60,000 nt of DNA from Symsagittifera roscoffensis (Eukaryota; Xenacoelomorpha; Acoela; Convolutidae). The translations under genes were made by a program, and so were the position numbers. Where the stretch lies: the NCBI RefSeq assembly GCF_963678635.1, contig NC_087063.1:32812599-32872598 (forward strand), written 5' to 3'. Below the pieces are notes generated by a model that had not been told where the DNA came from, did no database searches, and saw nothing but the letters and a program-made list of their open reading frames with translations. Position 1 is the stretch's first letter. Every line of letters starts with the position of its first letter. Below are positions 1 to 10,761 of this stretch, in pieces.

Positions 1-1317
1 ATTTATTTTTTAAACTTTCGATGACTTCAATGACTTCAATTAAATCAATTTTTTTCAAAAACAACGATTGCTGCTGACGTATAACATTATTTTCCATGCA
101 GTTTGGTTTGCTCTGTGTGAGTCTGGCGCCAATATTTGCGAAGTATTCGTTAAAATGCTCAGCGTCCCCGTTAGATAGATTTAAAGATTTAGATTTTTTC
201 CCTTTACCACTCATTTCCTTAAAAGTTTCGAAAAAGTTTTCGTTTTACAATTAGACACAAGCATTAGTTTATTTTGATAGTTTTTTCGTTTTTTACGGAT
301 GATTAGGTTTTTGACAATTTAATTTTGGGAACTATTTTTATTCCGTGCATCCGTTGTTTTAATATTCAAAAACTCCTGTTGTAACCGTCGCTTTTTTGCT
401 GCTGCATTTTTTACTTGATTGTCAATCCATGGATATCTTTCTGCTTGTACTAGTAAACGCTTTGGAAAAAAAGTATCAACTGCCTTCATAAGGATCGAAT
501 TTATTTTTTCTAAAATCCTAGAAGACATTTGAGGGTCTTCGGGATTCCATAACTGCATACATTTGCCAATCTCAAGTTGCAAATAAAAAATTAACTTCTC
601 ACTTATATCCCTTTTTTTCAACTTGTTCTAGTTTCTCTAGAAAATTTGAAAAAAACTGAAGACCAAAATGATCAGACACTGAATTTTTGATAGTTTTGGT
701 TGAGAAACTTGATGTACAGAAAAATAAGTCAATCAAAGTGCTACTACGTTCTGTCACTCTTGTTGGGAGGCAGCTCATTTTGTTTTCTAACATGCCATTT
801 CCTATCATAATATCCTCAATTTTTTCCCGCTTTGTCGAGTTTAACAGAAAATTTACGTTAAAATCACCACAAACTATGTGATCAGTTTCAGGCCCTAGCG
901 TTAATCCATCCAAACAATTTTGCAGGCTTTCGAAGGTAGCGTTGTTTAGAGAATTTGGTGGAATGTAAACACAGGTTACTACAATTTTCTGTTTTTTTTG
1001 TAATTTTTTATGACAACTGACAAGATTTGGATATTGTTATCTTTTTTTTCTTTTATTATCCTATGATCTGACCCAGTGTTAACATATATGCCAATACCTC
1101 CTCCTCGTTAGAGAGGTTCGTATCCTTGAATTTGGAAAATATCATTGTCAGAGTTATTTTTGAGCCAGGTTTCAGTTAAACAAATGATATCTGGACGTTG
1201 GGCCAACTGTTCTATTTCTAATTCAAATTCTTCAAAGTTTCGGGGCAGTGATCTGATGTTTTGTAAAAACACTGAAAAAGTTTTAGAATTTGTTTCCTCC
1301 ATGTCTCTGTTAACCAT
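1..1317 (-). pseudogene. LINE ORF2 remnant: AP endonuclease and start of pol
   Basis: Starting at ATG 1317, the first about 70 codons contain QNIRSL and TETWL, the N-terminal motifs of LINE apurinic endonucleases. A TAA at about 1108 interrupts the frame, which continues as RGGGIGIYVN. A frameshift near 1005 moves the reading to the 913-599 segment, which holds GDFNVN and SDHFGL, the catalytic GDxN and SDH motifs. Another shift near 610 leads to the 621-319 segment (RYPWIDNQVK), a linker typical of the region before RT. Beyond a further stop, 240-1 is still coding-like. The product would nick target DNA and prime reverse transcription; this copy cannot make it. Confidence 0.85.
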
Positions 1318-1420
1318 ATTTTCTGTGTACAGTATAATTCTCGCGTGGTTTCTTAACTAGTTGATAATTTAACCAATTTTTGAAGATCAATGATTTGTCA
1401 GAAATCAGAAGCCACCCAGG

Positions 1421-1900
1421 GCAGTGCGGAAATCGCACAAACTCTAGGTAGTTTCTACTCCTTGTCTAGAATATACTTTTTCTTCGCAAAAATACGAGTA
1501 TTGCTAGCTTTCAATTTTATACCCGTATAGGGTTCTTTAATTTCCCCTCCAATCCCTCGCCTCCTTCTTTTCCTTTTTCAGCTTACATAATTTTCCTTTT
1601 TCCTGACTTTTTCTATTTTGTTTTCATTGTTTTCCTCATTTTCAGCATCTACAATTAAAGATCGCAAGAGCAGCGCGGAAATCACGCAAGCTCTGAGAAC
1701 TAAAAGAGCAGGATGAATTTTTTTTTGGTTTTATTCTAGTTTTGTTTTAAAAGAAAATGAAACATAATTTAGTTTAAATAACCACAAAGCAGCGCTGAAA
1801 TCGCACCAACTTGTTATTGGTTTTTGTTTTTTAATGGAAGACTAATTGGACTGTTCTTCTTTATTAGGTATGAGACCAGCAGTGCGGAAATCAACATGTT
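1421..1900. repeat. Four copies of a short GCAGYGCGGAAATCGCAC hairpin motif in the LINE spacer
   Basis: Near-identical motifs start at 1421, 1670, 1789 and 1879. The first reads GTGCG-GAAAT-CGCAC, a perfect 5-bp stem with a 5-base loop; the others keep GAAAT and partial stems. They lie between ORF1 and ORF2 of the LINE at irregular spacing (249, 119, 90 bp). Confidence 0.6.
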
Positions 1901-2025
1901 TTGTCACAAACGTAACCACTCAAGGCTAGAATAGCAGTTCATATGCTTTACAGTTTAACTCAATTCATTTTGTGTTTTTCTGTCAAAGTTTAACAGGCGG
2001 CACACATTATCCGTTCAAAATCCAA

Positions 2026-2754
2026 TCAATGGGTTGGTTTTTTGTTTGCAGGGGATTCCCATTCGTTGTTGTCATGAAGAGAGTCGGTGTAGATTCGTTT
2101 TTTTCGCTTAACAGCATTAATCGTTTGCAATTCATCTACTGCGTCAACTCGCATAAACTTTGTTTCGCCCCGACGCTTTTCATCATGGACAAGCACTGAT
2201 ACGATGCAGTTACGAGTGGTAGTTATTAAGTCCATATCATTGGCCGCTTTCTTAATTAGTTCCGTAATATATATGTTACGCTTGTTTAAAATGTTTTTCT
2301 GATATTTCAGATTCCTCCTGGCCTTGTATACAGCGTGCTTATCGTCAAAGTATACAAACTTGCAATTGATAGTGGGCATAATATTTCCGTAATTTCCCAT
2401 ATACATGTGACAAGCTTTAATTCCCCCACGAGAAATGTTAACTTTCAGACTTGTCCTGAAAAAGTCAATTATTGCATCCGTAACGTCATCTACTGCCCTT
2501 GCATCGAACGGCGGATTCCATACAAGCACACTATCCTTGCTAGTATACCTTTCCTGAGCTCGCAGCCTGGTATCTATGTTTAACTGCTTAAGTTTAAGAC
2601 CCGTAATTTCACATTCTTGTTTTTCAACTTTTTCTCGCAATAATAACAGTTCCGTTTCCATATTACTCACTTTTTTATCTCCCGTATTTTTACTCACGGA
2701 TACCTCTTGGGTTGCAGAAACCTGAAGCTCAGTTCCACTGTCGGTTTCCATCAT
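2026..2754 (-). CDS. LINE ORF1-like protein, 242 aa
   Basis: An uninterrupted 242-codon frame with ATG at 2754. Residues about 30-65 (leucine and glutamate heptads, METELLLLREKVEKQE) look like a coiled coil, followed by a basic region with alternating hydrophobic residues resembling the RRM/CTD part of L1-type ORF1 proteins (SVLVWNPPF as RNP-like strand, CKFVYFDDKHAVYKARRNL). The C-terminus is lysine/arginine-rich. ORF1 proteins bind element RNA as trimers. No CCHC zinc knuckle is visible. Unlike the broken ORF2 downstream, this frame is open, suggesting a fairly young insertion or chance retention. The family assignment is inferred from domain layout and position. Confidence 0.6.
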   Translation of the reverse strand: MMETDSGTELQVSATQEVSVSKNTGDKKVSNMETELLLLREKVEKQECEITGLKLKQLNIDTRLRAQERYTSKDSVLVWNPPFDARAVDDVTDAIIDFFRTSLKVNISRGGIKACHMYMGNYGNIMPTINCKFVYFDDKHAVYKARRNLKYQKNILNKRNIYITELIKKAANDMDLITTTRNCIVSVLVHDEKRRGETKFMRVDAVDELQTINAVKRKKRIYTDSLHDNNEWESPANKKPTH

Positions 2755-2760
2755 AATAAC

Positions 2761-3863
2761 AAATACTCAAATTGATAACAAAAAAAATCAAGGAAGAATC
2801 GCTTTTTTTTTAAAACGTCTGAAATAATTACTCAGTATGGGAAAAAATCTGAGAACTTTTGGTAACAATCAGGGCTTATCAATTTATCAAGGCTACCGAA
2901 TTTGCCGTAGTTTTGAATTTATTTGAGGCTTGATTCAATTTGAGGGGTTAGATTCGTATTTTGTCATTCAAATTTTTTATTGTTTGATCATTTTTTTGTC
3001 GTTTCGAAACACGCGAGAAAAAAAACGTTTAGAACATTTGCAAGGTCAACCGACCGATTTCCAAGTTTGAATTGCTCTTTTGTTACTGACTGAAAGGAAA
3101 CTGTTATCGATAATTGGTTCTCTTAGTAAACTGCCTACCTTTCTTTTGGATTTTGAGTTCACTTTCTCCTTTCATTGATGTTCTTATTTCACCAACTGAT
3201 TGCATCTATCTGATTGTTTATCCTTGTGTTAACGTAATTTTTTTTTAGTTCAGTATTGTTCTTCTACCTCTGTCTAGATATGCGACTTCTTCCGACATGC
3301 TCAATTCGTTTTTTTTCCTGAGTTTTTCAGCTAAATTTATCTTCTTTTGTATTCCTTTCTATTCTTGTCTCTTTTCTTTTTTTTTTGGGGTTAAAAAACA
3401 ATCGAAAAGTCGGCAGAGGTTGGCGTTCTTCTCCCTCATAAGTAATTTTTTCACCTTTTGACTGGGGCTCATCTTGGCAACTAGCGTGTTCGTCCTTTTT
3501 TTGTTGGTTATTCAATTCTGGCTGAGTTGAGTAGGGTTTAATATTTCTGAAAAAACAATAAATGGTGAAATTAAGAATCTCCAAATACAAAACAGCTGCT
3601 GACCTTTGCTAGATTTTGGAGAATTGCGTCCAGCTACCATGTTAACAACTGGACCCAAGCTAAATTGTTCGAACAATGCTTGTCTTGGTACTGAATACAA
3701 TGTTCTTTTTTAAGTTTCTGTGAATACCGATCACTGTCTCAATGAGACTTCAGAGTACAAAAACAAGCCAAGTATACAGATGTAGAGATGTATACAGAAA
3801 GTCTCGGATTTTAACAGCTAAAATAAATAAAAATTTACATTGTTAATTTGAATACCAACAAAA
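2761..3863. other. Non-coding stretch, no recognised gene
   Basis: This is the 5' flank of the LINE followed by T-rich single-copy DNA. Short minus-strand frames at 3327-3700 have no family signature and are lysine-rich through the poly-T tracts, so they are not called. Confidence 0.5.
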
Positions 3864-3944
3864 TTGAGATCAGTGCAAGGGCAGGGCAGCGCGGACTTTA
3901 GTATAATTATTTTCAGCGTTGCCCAGCCCTTGCACCGATCTCAA
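3864..3944. repeat. Long imperfect inverted repeat (hairpin)
   Basis: The left arm (3864-3892, TTGAGATCAGTGCAAGGGC...) is the reverse complement of the right arm (3914-3944) apart from about three or four mismatches, around a loop of about 20 bases. G+C content is clearly higher than in the flanks. It could be a short fold-back element or a structured-RNA locus; no further copy was noticed in the window. Confidence 0.65.
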
Positions 3945-4619
3945 CTTCGCTGACATCCAATTTAAGAATAATGTATTTTTTTCCGCCAAATTTACATTTT
4001 TGCAGTTTTCTACCTGACTTAATTGCTTTTGGCTTATAGAAATTATCAATTTATTTTTGAATTGGAAAAGTTTTCTTTTCATTCTTTATAATTACTTTTC
4101 CCTTTATTTATAAACTTTAATGGTCGTAAAATTCTGTGCTTCTTGCACAGCAACCAGCTAGCTAGTTTAATTATAAACAACCAGATATTCAGAATTTTCA
4201 TTAACCAATTTTTGATAGGTAATTAGAAGAAAATAGTTCGTATGACCAGGGTACAGGAAAGATGATCGCTTAAAAAAAAATCTTTTTGTCCAAAATTTTT
4301 GAGGTTGAAAAATAACAAAGAGAGCTTTTATTTTGAACTTTGCAGAGATAGGATAAAAACACTATGACATTTAATGTAGCTCTCAGCCAATTCCAAAAAT
4401 TGGGCCGCTATCTATATTTACAATGGAACTAAGGAGTTAAAAACTGAAAGCAAACTATTCTGTTGCACATTTTAGGCCACTTCTGCGAATAATCAATTAA
4501 ATTTCAACCATTTAGTAACACAGGCATGGGTTTAGGGGTATGGGCGGAGGGGACGGACGCTTTTTTTCTCTCAGGGATTCGACCCCCTGCCGAGCCGACC
4601 CACAGATTCCTTCCTTTGC
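3945..4619. other. Non-coding stretch
   Basis: No gene recognised. The segment at 4525-4610 (GGGCGGAGGGGACGG and following) resembles one near 15,750-15,820, so it is probably part of a dispersed repeat. Confidence 0.4.
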
Positions 4620-4959
4620 ACTATTTTGAGATATCCATTTTTGGCTGTTGGACCTCAAAATTTTTAAAAAAAGTGGCTTAGGCGCCAATGTATACTAATT
4701 TTGAGGAGGTAGCGCGCGCCGAAAAAACGCAGCTTTTTGGTCAAAAATTTCCAAAAAATTCATAAAAACTCAATTTTTGGCCTGCTTTGTCAAAATTTTG
4801 CCTGCGGCGCAGAACATTTGGCCAATCCAGGGCCTTTTTAGAACTTTAGAAAAGAGCTCAGAAAACCAAAACTAAAAAATGGTCGACAAAATTTTCGTAA
4901 ACTTTTTGAAAATCCGCCCTTCCCCCTCGAGAAAGTCCTAAATCCGCCCCTAAACACAG
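4620..4959 (+). repeat. Dispersed repeat, copy 1, abutting a CYP exon
   Basis: Contains GGCTTAGGCGCCAATGTATA, a GCGCG-rich patch, CTGCGGCGCAGAACATTTGG and a CCTAAATCCGCCCC tail. A second copy is in the duplicated block (about 7885-8232) and a diverged opposite-strand relative at 24,590-24,960. The AG before the first visible CYP exon is the last dinucleotide of this repeat. Confidence 0.6.
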
Positions 4960-6667
4960 GCTCTGAATGATCCACGGTTCAACAATCGTAATATTAGCGG
5001 CTTCTTCGAGCTTTTCGGAGTTCAAAACGGTCTTTCTTTTGACACTGGTGAGAGGTGGAAGGCCAAGAGAAAAGTGATGAACCAAATTTTCCGAAGTATG
5101 GGCATTGGGCGCAGTTCTCTCAGTCACATGATTGAATCAAAAGTGGAAAAGTTTATGTCGCATTTTGAAAAGCTGGACAAAAATGAGGTTGATATCAGGG
5201 TGAGTTATATGTTTTACATAAAACTGTTTTTTGGCTTGGAGCATAAATGGATATAAATAGAAGGAGAGGGCTGAAATTTTTAGTGGATAACTCTAAAATT
5301 TTCGAAACGGGCAATTAGCAGCAAAAACTATTACTTTGACAGGGGAACGCGCCAAGAAAATGCGCTAAAATAGGCCAAAATTTTCTAAGAAACTTTTGGT
5401 CAAATAAAGCTATTTGCTTTGAGTGAAGGTAGAAAATCAGTTTGGTCGACTTATAAAAACCGGACAAAAACTTCAATAGTATGAACCTTTAAAATCCTCC
5501 CCGCAAAAATCTTTAAGCAGAAGCTCACTTATTAGAGATCTGTACGTTTCAGCTATTAGTATTCGAAATAGAAAAGATAGTACACCAACAAACTTCGAAA
5601 CCTATTAATCTTACCTAATTGTCGAAAAAATTTCACACTAAGGCGGAAAAAACCAGCTAACCATTATGTTTATAGGTATTTTGTTTCAGAAGTAAGTTGG
5701 ATACATGTCCAGCAATATCGTTTTCAACCTTCTGTTTGGCAAAACGTTCGATTATGATGACCCCTTGTACCTTGAATTTTACTACTACTTACAGCGAGTT
5801 TTTGACTTTCAAAATCCACGAGCACTTCACTACTGGTTACCTTTATGCATAGCCAAGCGTATGTCTGTGCCTAAGGAAGTAATAAGCAAGCGGAAAAACT
5901 TCATCGAAAAGTTGCGAGCCGAGTTCTTTCGCCGAAAGCCGCCCTCACTCGAAGCCGCTCGGAACCGAGAACCGGAGTGTGTTTCTGACTATTTATGGAA
6001 TAAAGTTTTGATCGATAATGACTCGATCATCACTGAAACTTCAGCAGTAGCGATCATGGCCGACCTTGTTTTAACTGGTCAAGAAACTGTAACTAACAAT
6101 TTGTGTTGGCTTTTACTAGTTATGATTCATTATCCAGAAGTCCAAGAAAAGATATTCCAGGAGCTGTCATCAAAAACCGACATAAATCATCCCCTAGTCT
6201 CGTTCTGTACTCAAGGCGATTGCCATTATACGTTGGCAACAATTTCTGAAACCATGCGCATGTACCCAGTCGTATATTCGACTCTGGATCACACGGCCTC
6301 GGAAGATGTCGACAATTTGCATGGGTTCCGGATACCGAAAGGTATTAGACTCTTTGGAAACATAGTTTGTATCTACAAAGACAAGAAATATTGGAAGGAT
6401 GTATAAAACTTTAGTCTAGAAAATTTTTTGAACGAGAAAGGGGAGTACCAGAAGCATCCATGCTTGATTCCATTTGGTTCAGGCCCTCGTTCATGCATCG
6501 CAGAAAATATGGCTCGAATGGAAGTTTTAGTTTCCTTTGCGTCTATCGTTCGGAAGTTCAAAGTTGAGGCTGTCGGGGATGGAAAACCCTCGCTGGTTCC
6601 AATTCTTGGGTTTGTTGGGATAGCGCCGAAACCTTTTAAAGTCAAATTGATCAATAGAATAATATGA
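4960..6667 (+). pseudogene. Cytochrome P450 pseudogene, copy 1
   Basis: Exon 4960-5199 (80 codons) follows AG and ends at GTGAGT. It encodes the helix-C region (ERWKAKRKVMNQIF). The next exon opens at 5690 after TTGTTTCAG in phase 0 and runs to TGA at 6665. It encodes a helix-I motif (LTGQET), the K-helix ExxR (ETMRM) and the heme-binding segment FGSGPRSCIA around the cysteine ligand. P450s use heme-bound oxygen to hydroxylate lipophilic substrates, usually in the ER; the pattern fits clan 2. Lesions: TAA at 5693-5695, the second codon of the exon, and TAA at 6404-6406 just before the heme loop. N-terminal anchor exons are not seen. The usual CxG glycine of the heme motif is alanine in both copies, so the parent may already have been unusual. 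Confidence 0.9.
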
Positions 6668-7618
6668 TTGAAAGATAGGCTGAGGTTAATATGACTAACA
6701 TGCTTTTTTAACGTATGTATAATATGCTGTAGATTTCTTCCTACAAAAAATTGACATGTGGTCCTGTTTAAATATACCAGGAGCTTTTGTCCCATGATTT
6801 AAATCAAAAGCTTATCGATTCTCCCCTCCACATTTTTGGTAACTACAACAGAATCTCCATCCCTAAATTTAAAGGGTGATTGCGCAAAATATCCAAAAAT
6901 AATGAAAGCTTTATCGGTACGAAATCAGCAGTTAGACATTTGGACGAAATTCGGTTCATTCGTCAGTCTAGCTTATCATCATTCAATCACTTTCAAATTT
7001 TGCCACTGAAATTTTAATTAATCATATGTTATTCATTTGCTGGTCATATGAAATATGCTGAAACAGAAATTTATTCTAACGAAATTTTAATTGTTTTTGT
7101 TCCGATCATCCGCCGAGACATGTGAAGGTACTTTGGCGGTGTGTTGTGTGTTTTTTCTTCCCGATTTTGAGTACCTCAAAAACAGTTTGTAGTTGCGGAA
7201 GCGCGGAATATTTTCAAGAAAGTGTCTCAGTTTCTCAGTGTGTAGAAAACGTGGTCTGAACTTTTTTTGTTTACAGACTAAATTGAAGCGATACGATTTA
7301 CCACTAATAGATATTAACCAACACTGTAGCTATTATTACTTCATGCATTGTTAAAGTTACTTTCGTGCCTTGTTAAAGTTAATTCCGCCAACTTTTTAAA
7401 GTAAACTAAAGGAAACGTAGACTACAAAAAATTTTTAAAAAAGCAAGAAACTTGAATTTTTCGCTTTTCGGAAGTTTTTTTTTTGGGCTTATTTTTAAAA
7501 AAACAACCTTCAATTTTTTTTCCCACAGAAACTTTTTTGAACATTCTTTTCTACTTAATTCTCCGTCTCTCATTAACCAATTGCAAAACTCATTAAAATA
7601 ATCCCAAAATGGCGCGCC
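6668..7618. other. 3' flank of CYP copy 1, no gene
   Basis: AT-rich sequence nearly identical to 9925-10,761 downstream of copy 2. No coding signature on either strand. Confidence 0.6.
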
Positions 7619-7850
7619 GTCAATGATTCAGAGCAAAGGATCTGTGGAAGTAGAGATCAAAGACTGCCAAGATGCTGTGAGGAGTTACATTTTCCACAAC
7701 GTGCTGTCTGTGCCGATCTACAGGGTGAACTTGCCGCTTGATGAGTGAGAGCTCAGAGATAGTTAGATGATTAAGCTCCAGTTTTGATGCAGAAGCTTTT
7801 CTGCTATTAGCACCAGAAGGGGGGAAACTTCCTGTGAAGCAGTAGGGCAA
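7619..7850 (+). mobile_element. Copia fragment truncated by duplication breakpoint
   Basis: Reads MIQSKGSVEVEIKDCQD and then a V-P-x-Y-x-V-N-L pattern, typical of the Copia segment between protease and the GAG-pre-integrase domain. It is nearly identical to 10,764-10,990 but ends abruptly where unit 2 of the tandem duplication begins. Confidence 0.7.
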
Positions 7851-7884
7851 ATTTTGAGATATCCATTTTAGAGGGCTATTTTGA

Positions 7885-8232
7885 GATTTCAGTACGGCTA
7901 TTTTGAGATATCCTTTTTGGCTGTTGGACCCCAAATTTTTTTTAAAAAGCGGCTTAGGCGCCAATATATACTAATTTTGAGGGGGTAGCGCGCACCAAAA
8001 AAAACGCGATTTTTTGGTCAAAAATTTCCAAAAAGTGCCTAAAAACTCTTTTTTTGGCATGTTTTGTCAAAATTTTGCCTGCGGCGCAGAACATTTGGCG
8101 AATCCGGGGGCTTTTTAGAACTTTAGAAGAGCTAAAAAAATCTAATCGAAAAAATGGTTGACAAAATTTTCTAAATTTTTTGAAAATCCGCCCTTCCCCT
8201 CGAGAAAATCCTAAGTCCGCCCCTAAACACAG
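7885..8232 (+). repeat. Dispersed repeat, copy 2
   Basis: Same repeat as at 4620-4959, carried along by the tandem duplication, with small indels in its A/T runs. Confidence 0.6.
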
Positions 8233-9924
8233 ATTCTGAATGATCCACGGTTCAACAATCGTAATATTAGCGGCTTCTTCGAGCTTTTCGGAGTTCAAAA
8301 CAGCCTTTTTTTGACACTGGTGAGAGGTGGAAGGCCAAGAGAAAAGTGATGAACCAAATTTTCCGAAGTATGGGCATTGGGCGCAGTTCTCTCAGTTAGA
8401 TGATTGAATAAGAAGCGGTAAAGTTTATGTTGCATTTTGAAAAGCTGGAAAAAGATGAGGCTGATATCAGGATGAGTATGAGTTATATGTTTCACATAAA
8501 GCTGTTTTTTGGCTCGGAGCATAAGTGGATATAAATAAAAGGATAGAGCTGAAATTTTTAGTGGATAACTCTAAAATTTTCCAAATGGGCAATTAGCAGC
8601 AAAAACTTTTACTTTGACAGGGGAACACACCAAGAAAATGAGCCAAAATAGGCCCAGTTTTTCTAAAATTTTCCTGCGCTGCAGAAACTTTTGGTCAAAC
8701 AAAGCTATTTTTTTTGAGTGAAGGTAGAAAATCAGTTTGGTCGACTTATAAAAACCGGACAAAAAACTCATTACATGAACCCTTAAAATCCTTCCCGCAA
8801 AAATCTTTAAGCAGAAGCTCACACATTGGAGATCTGTACGTTTCAGCTATTAGTATTCGAAATAAAAGTGATAGTACACCAACAAACTTCGAAATCTATT
8901 AATCTTACCTAATTGTCGAAAAAATTTCACACTAAGGCGGAAAAAACCAGCTAACCATTATGTTTACAGGTGTTTTGTTTCAAAAGTACGTTGGCTACAT
9001 GTCCAGCAATATCGTTTTCAACCTTCTATTTGACAAGACGTTCGATTATGATGACCCCTTGTACCTTGAATTTTAATACTACTTACAGCAAGTTTTTGAC
9101 TTCAAAATCCACGAGCACTTCACTACTGGTTACCTTTATGCATAGCCAAGCGTATGTCTGTGCTTGAGGAAGTAATAAGCATGCAGAAAAACTTCATCGA
9201 AAAGCTGCGAGCCGAGTTCTTTCGCCGAAAGCCGCCTTCAGTCGAAGCCGCTCGGAACCGAGAACCGGAGTGTGTTTCTGACTATTTATGGAATAAAGTT
9301 TTGATCGATAATGACTCGATCATCACTGAAACTTCAGTAGTAGCGATCATGGCTGACCTTGTTTTCACTGGCCAAGAAACTGTAACTAACAATTTATGTT
9401 GGCTTTTACTAGTTATGATTCATTATCCAGAAGTCCAAGAAAAGATTTTCCAGGAGCTGTCATCAAAAACCGACATAAATCATCCCCTAGTCTCGTTCTG
9501 TACTCCAGGCGATTGCCATTATACGTTGGCAACAATTTCTGAAACCATGCGCATGTACCGTCGTATATTCGACTCTGGATCACACGGCTTGGAAGACGTC
9601 GACAATTTGCATGGGTTCCGGATACCGAAAGGTTCTAGACTCTTTGGAAACATTGATATAGAAAACTTTAGTCTAGAAAACTTTTTGAACGAGAAAGGGG
9701 AGTACCAGAAGCATCCATGCTTGATTCCATTTGGTTCAGGCCCTCGTTCATGCATCGCAGAAAATATGGCTCGAATGGAAGTTTTCGTTTCCTTTGCGTC
9801 TATCGTTCGGAAGTTCAAAGTTGAGGCTGTCGGGGATGGAAAACCCTCGCTGGTTCCAATTCTTGGGTTTGTTGGGATAGCACCGAAACCTTTTAAAGTC
9901 AAATTGATCGATAGAATAATATGA
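8233..9924 (+). pseudogene. Cytochrome P450 pseudogene, copy 2
   Basis: Duplicate of copy 1 with a different set of lesions. In the first exon (8233 to about 8472) a one-base loss near 8308 shifts the frame, and TAG and TAA replace sense codons near 8397 and 8409. In the second exon the splice acceptor CAG of copy 1 is CAA (about 8988), while the codon that is TAA in copy 1 is an intact TAC here. There is an in-frame TAA near 9073 and a one-base loss near 9101. From 9154 to 9924 the frame is open through the I-helix (FTGQET), ExxR and FGSGPRSCIA motifs, but a 2-nt and a 1-nt loss flank a short shifted stretch (about 9558-9590) and about 36 nt before the heme loop is deleted. Non-functional. 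Confidence 0.9.
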
Positions 9925-10761
9925 TTGAAAGATAGGCTGAGGTTAATATGACTAACATGCTTTTTTAACGTATGTATAATATGCTGTAGATTTCTTCCTA
10001 CAAAAAATTGACATGTGGTCCTGTTTAAATATACCAGGAGCTTTTGTCCCATGATTTAAATCAAAAACTTATCGATTCTTCTCTCCACATTTTGGGTAAC
10101 TACAACAGAATCTCCATCCCTAAATTTAAAGGGTGATTGCGCAAAATATCCAAAAATAATGAAAGCTTTATCGGTACGAAATCAGCAGTTAGACATTTGG
10201 ATGAAATTCGGTTCATTCGTCAGTCTAGCTTATCATCATTCAATCACTTTCAAATTTTGCCACTGAAATTTTAATTAATCATATGTTATTCATTTGCTGG
10301 TCATATGAAATATGCTGAAACAGAAATTTATTCTAACGAAATTTTAATTGTTTTTGTTCCGATCATCCGCCAACAGAGACATGTGAAGGTACCTTGGCGG
10401 TGTGTAGTTTTTTTTCCCGATTTTGAGTACATCAAAAACAGTTTGTAGTTGCGGAAGCTCGGTAGTTTTTCAAGAAATTGTCTCAGTATGTAGAAAACGT
10501 GGTCTGAATTTTTTTTTGTTTACAGACTAAATTGAAACGATACGATTTACCACTAATAGATATTAACCAATACTGTAGCTATTATTACTTCATGCATTGT
10601 TAAAGTTACTTTCGTGCCTTGTTAAAGTTAATTCCGCCAACTTTTCAAAGTAAACTAAAGGAAACGTAGACTACACAAAAAATTTTAAAAAAAGCAAGAA
10701 ACTTGAATTTTTCGCTTTTCGGAGGTTTTTTTTGGGCGTATTGGGCCCAAAAATGGCGCGC
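9925..10761. other. 3' flank of CYP copy 2, no gene
   Basis: Duplicate of 6668-7618; nothing coding seen. Confidence 0.6.

Larger units (their letters stand above)
1..2760 (-). mobile_element. APE-type LINE retrotransposon, decayed, cut by window edge
   Basis: A non-LTR retrotransposon reads leftwards: ORF1 (2754-2026), an inter-ORF spacer of about 700 bp, then ORF2 beginning at 1317 with an apurinic endonuclease domain and running off the window at base 1, where the translation (NEYFANIG and following residues, minus strand of about 1-215) resembles the segment just before the reverse transcriptase domain. The order ORF1-EN-RT is that of Jockey/CR1/L1-like elements. ORF2 has in-frame stops and frameshifts, so this copy is inactive. 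The clade cannot be assigned because the RT domain lies outside the window. Confidence 0.85.

Noticed and set aside
3327-3700. Overlapping minus-strand frames as a gene
   Set aside because: Composition is driven by poly-A/T runs and no domain or convincing splice model was found.
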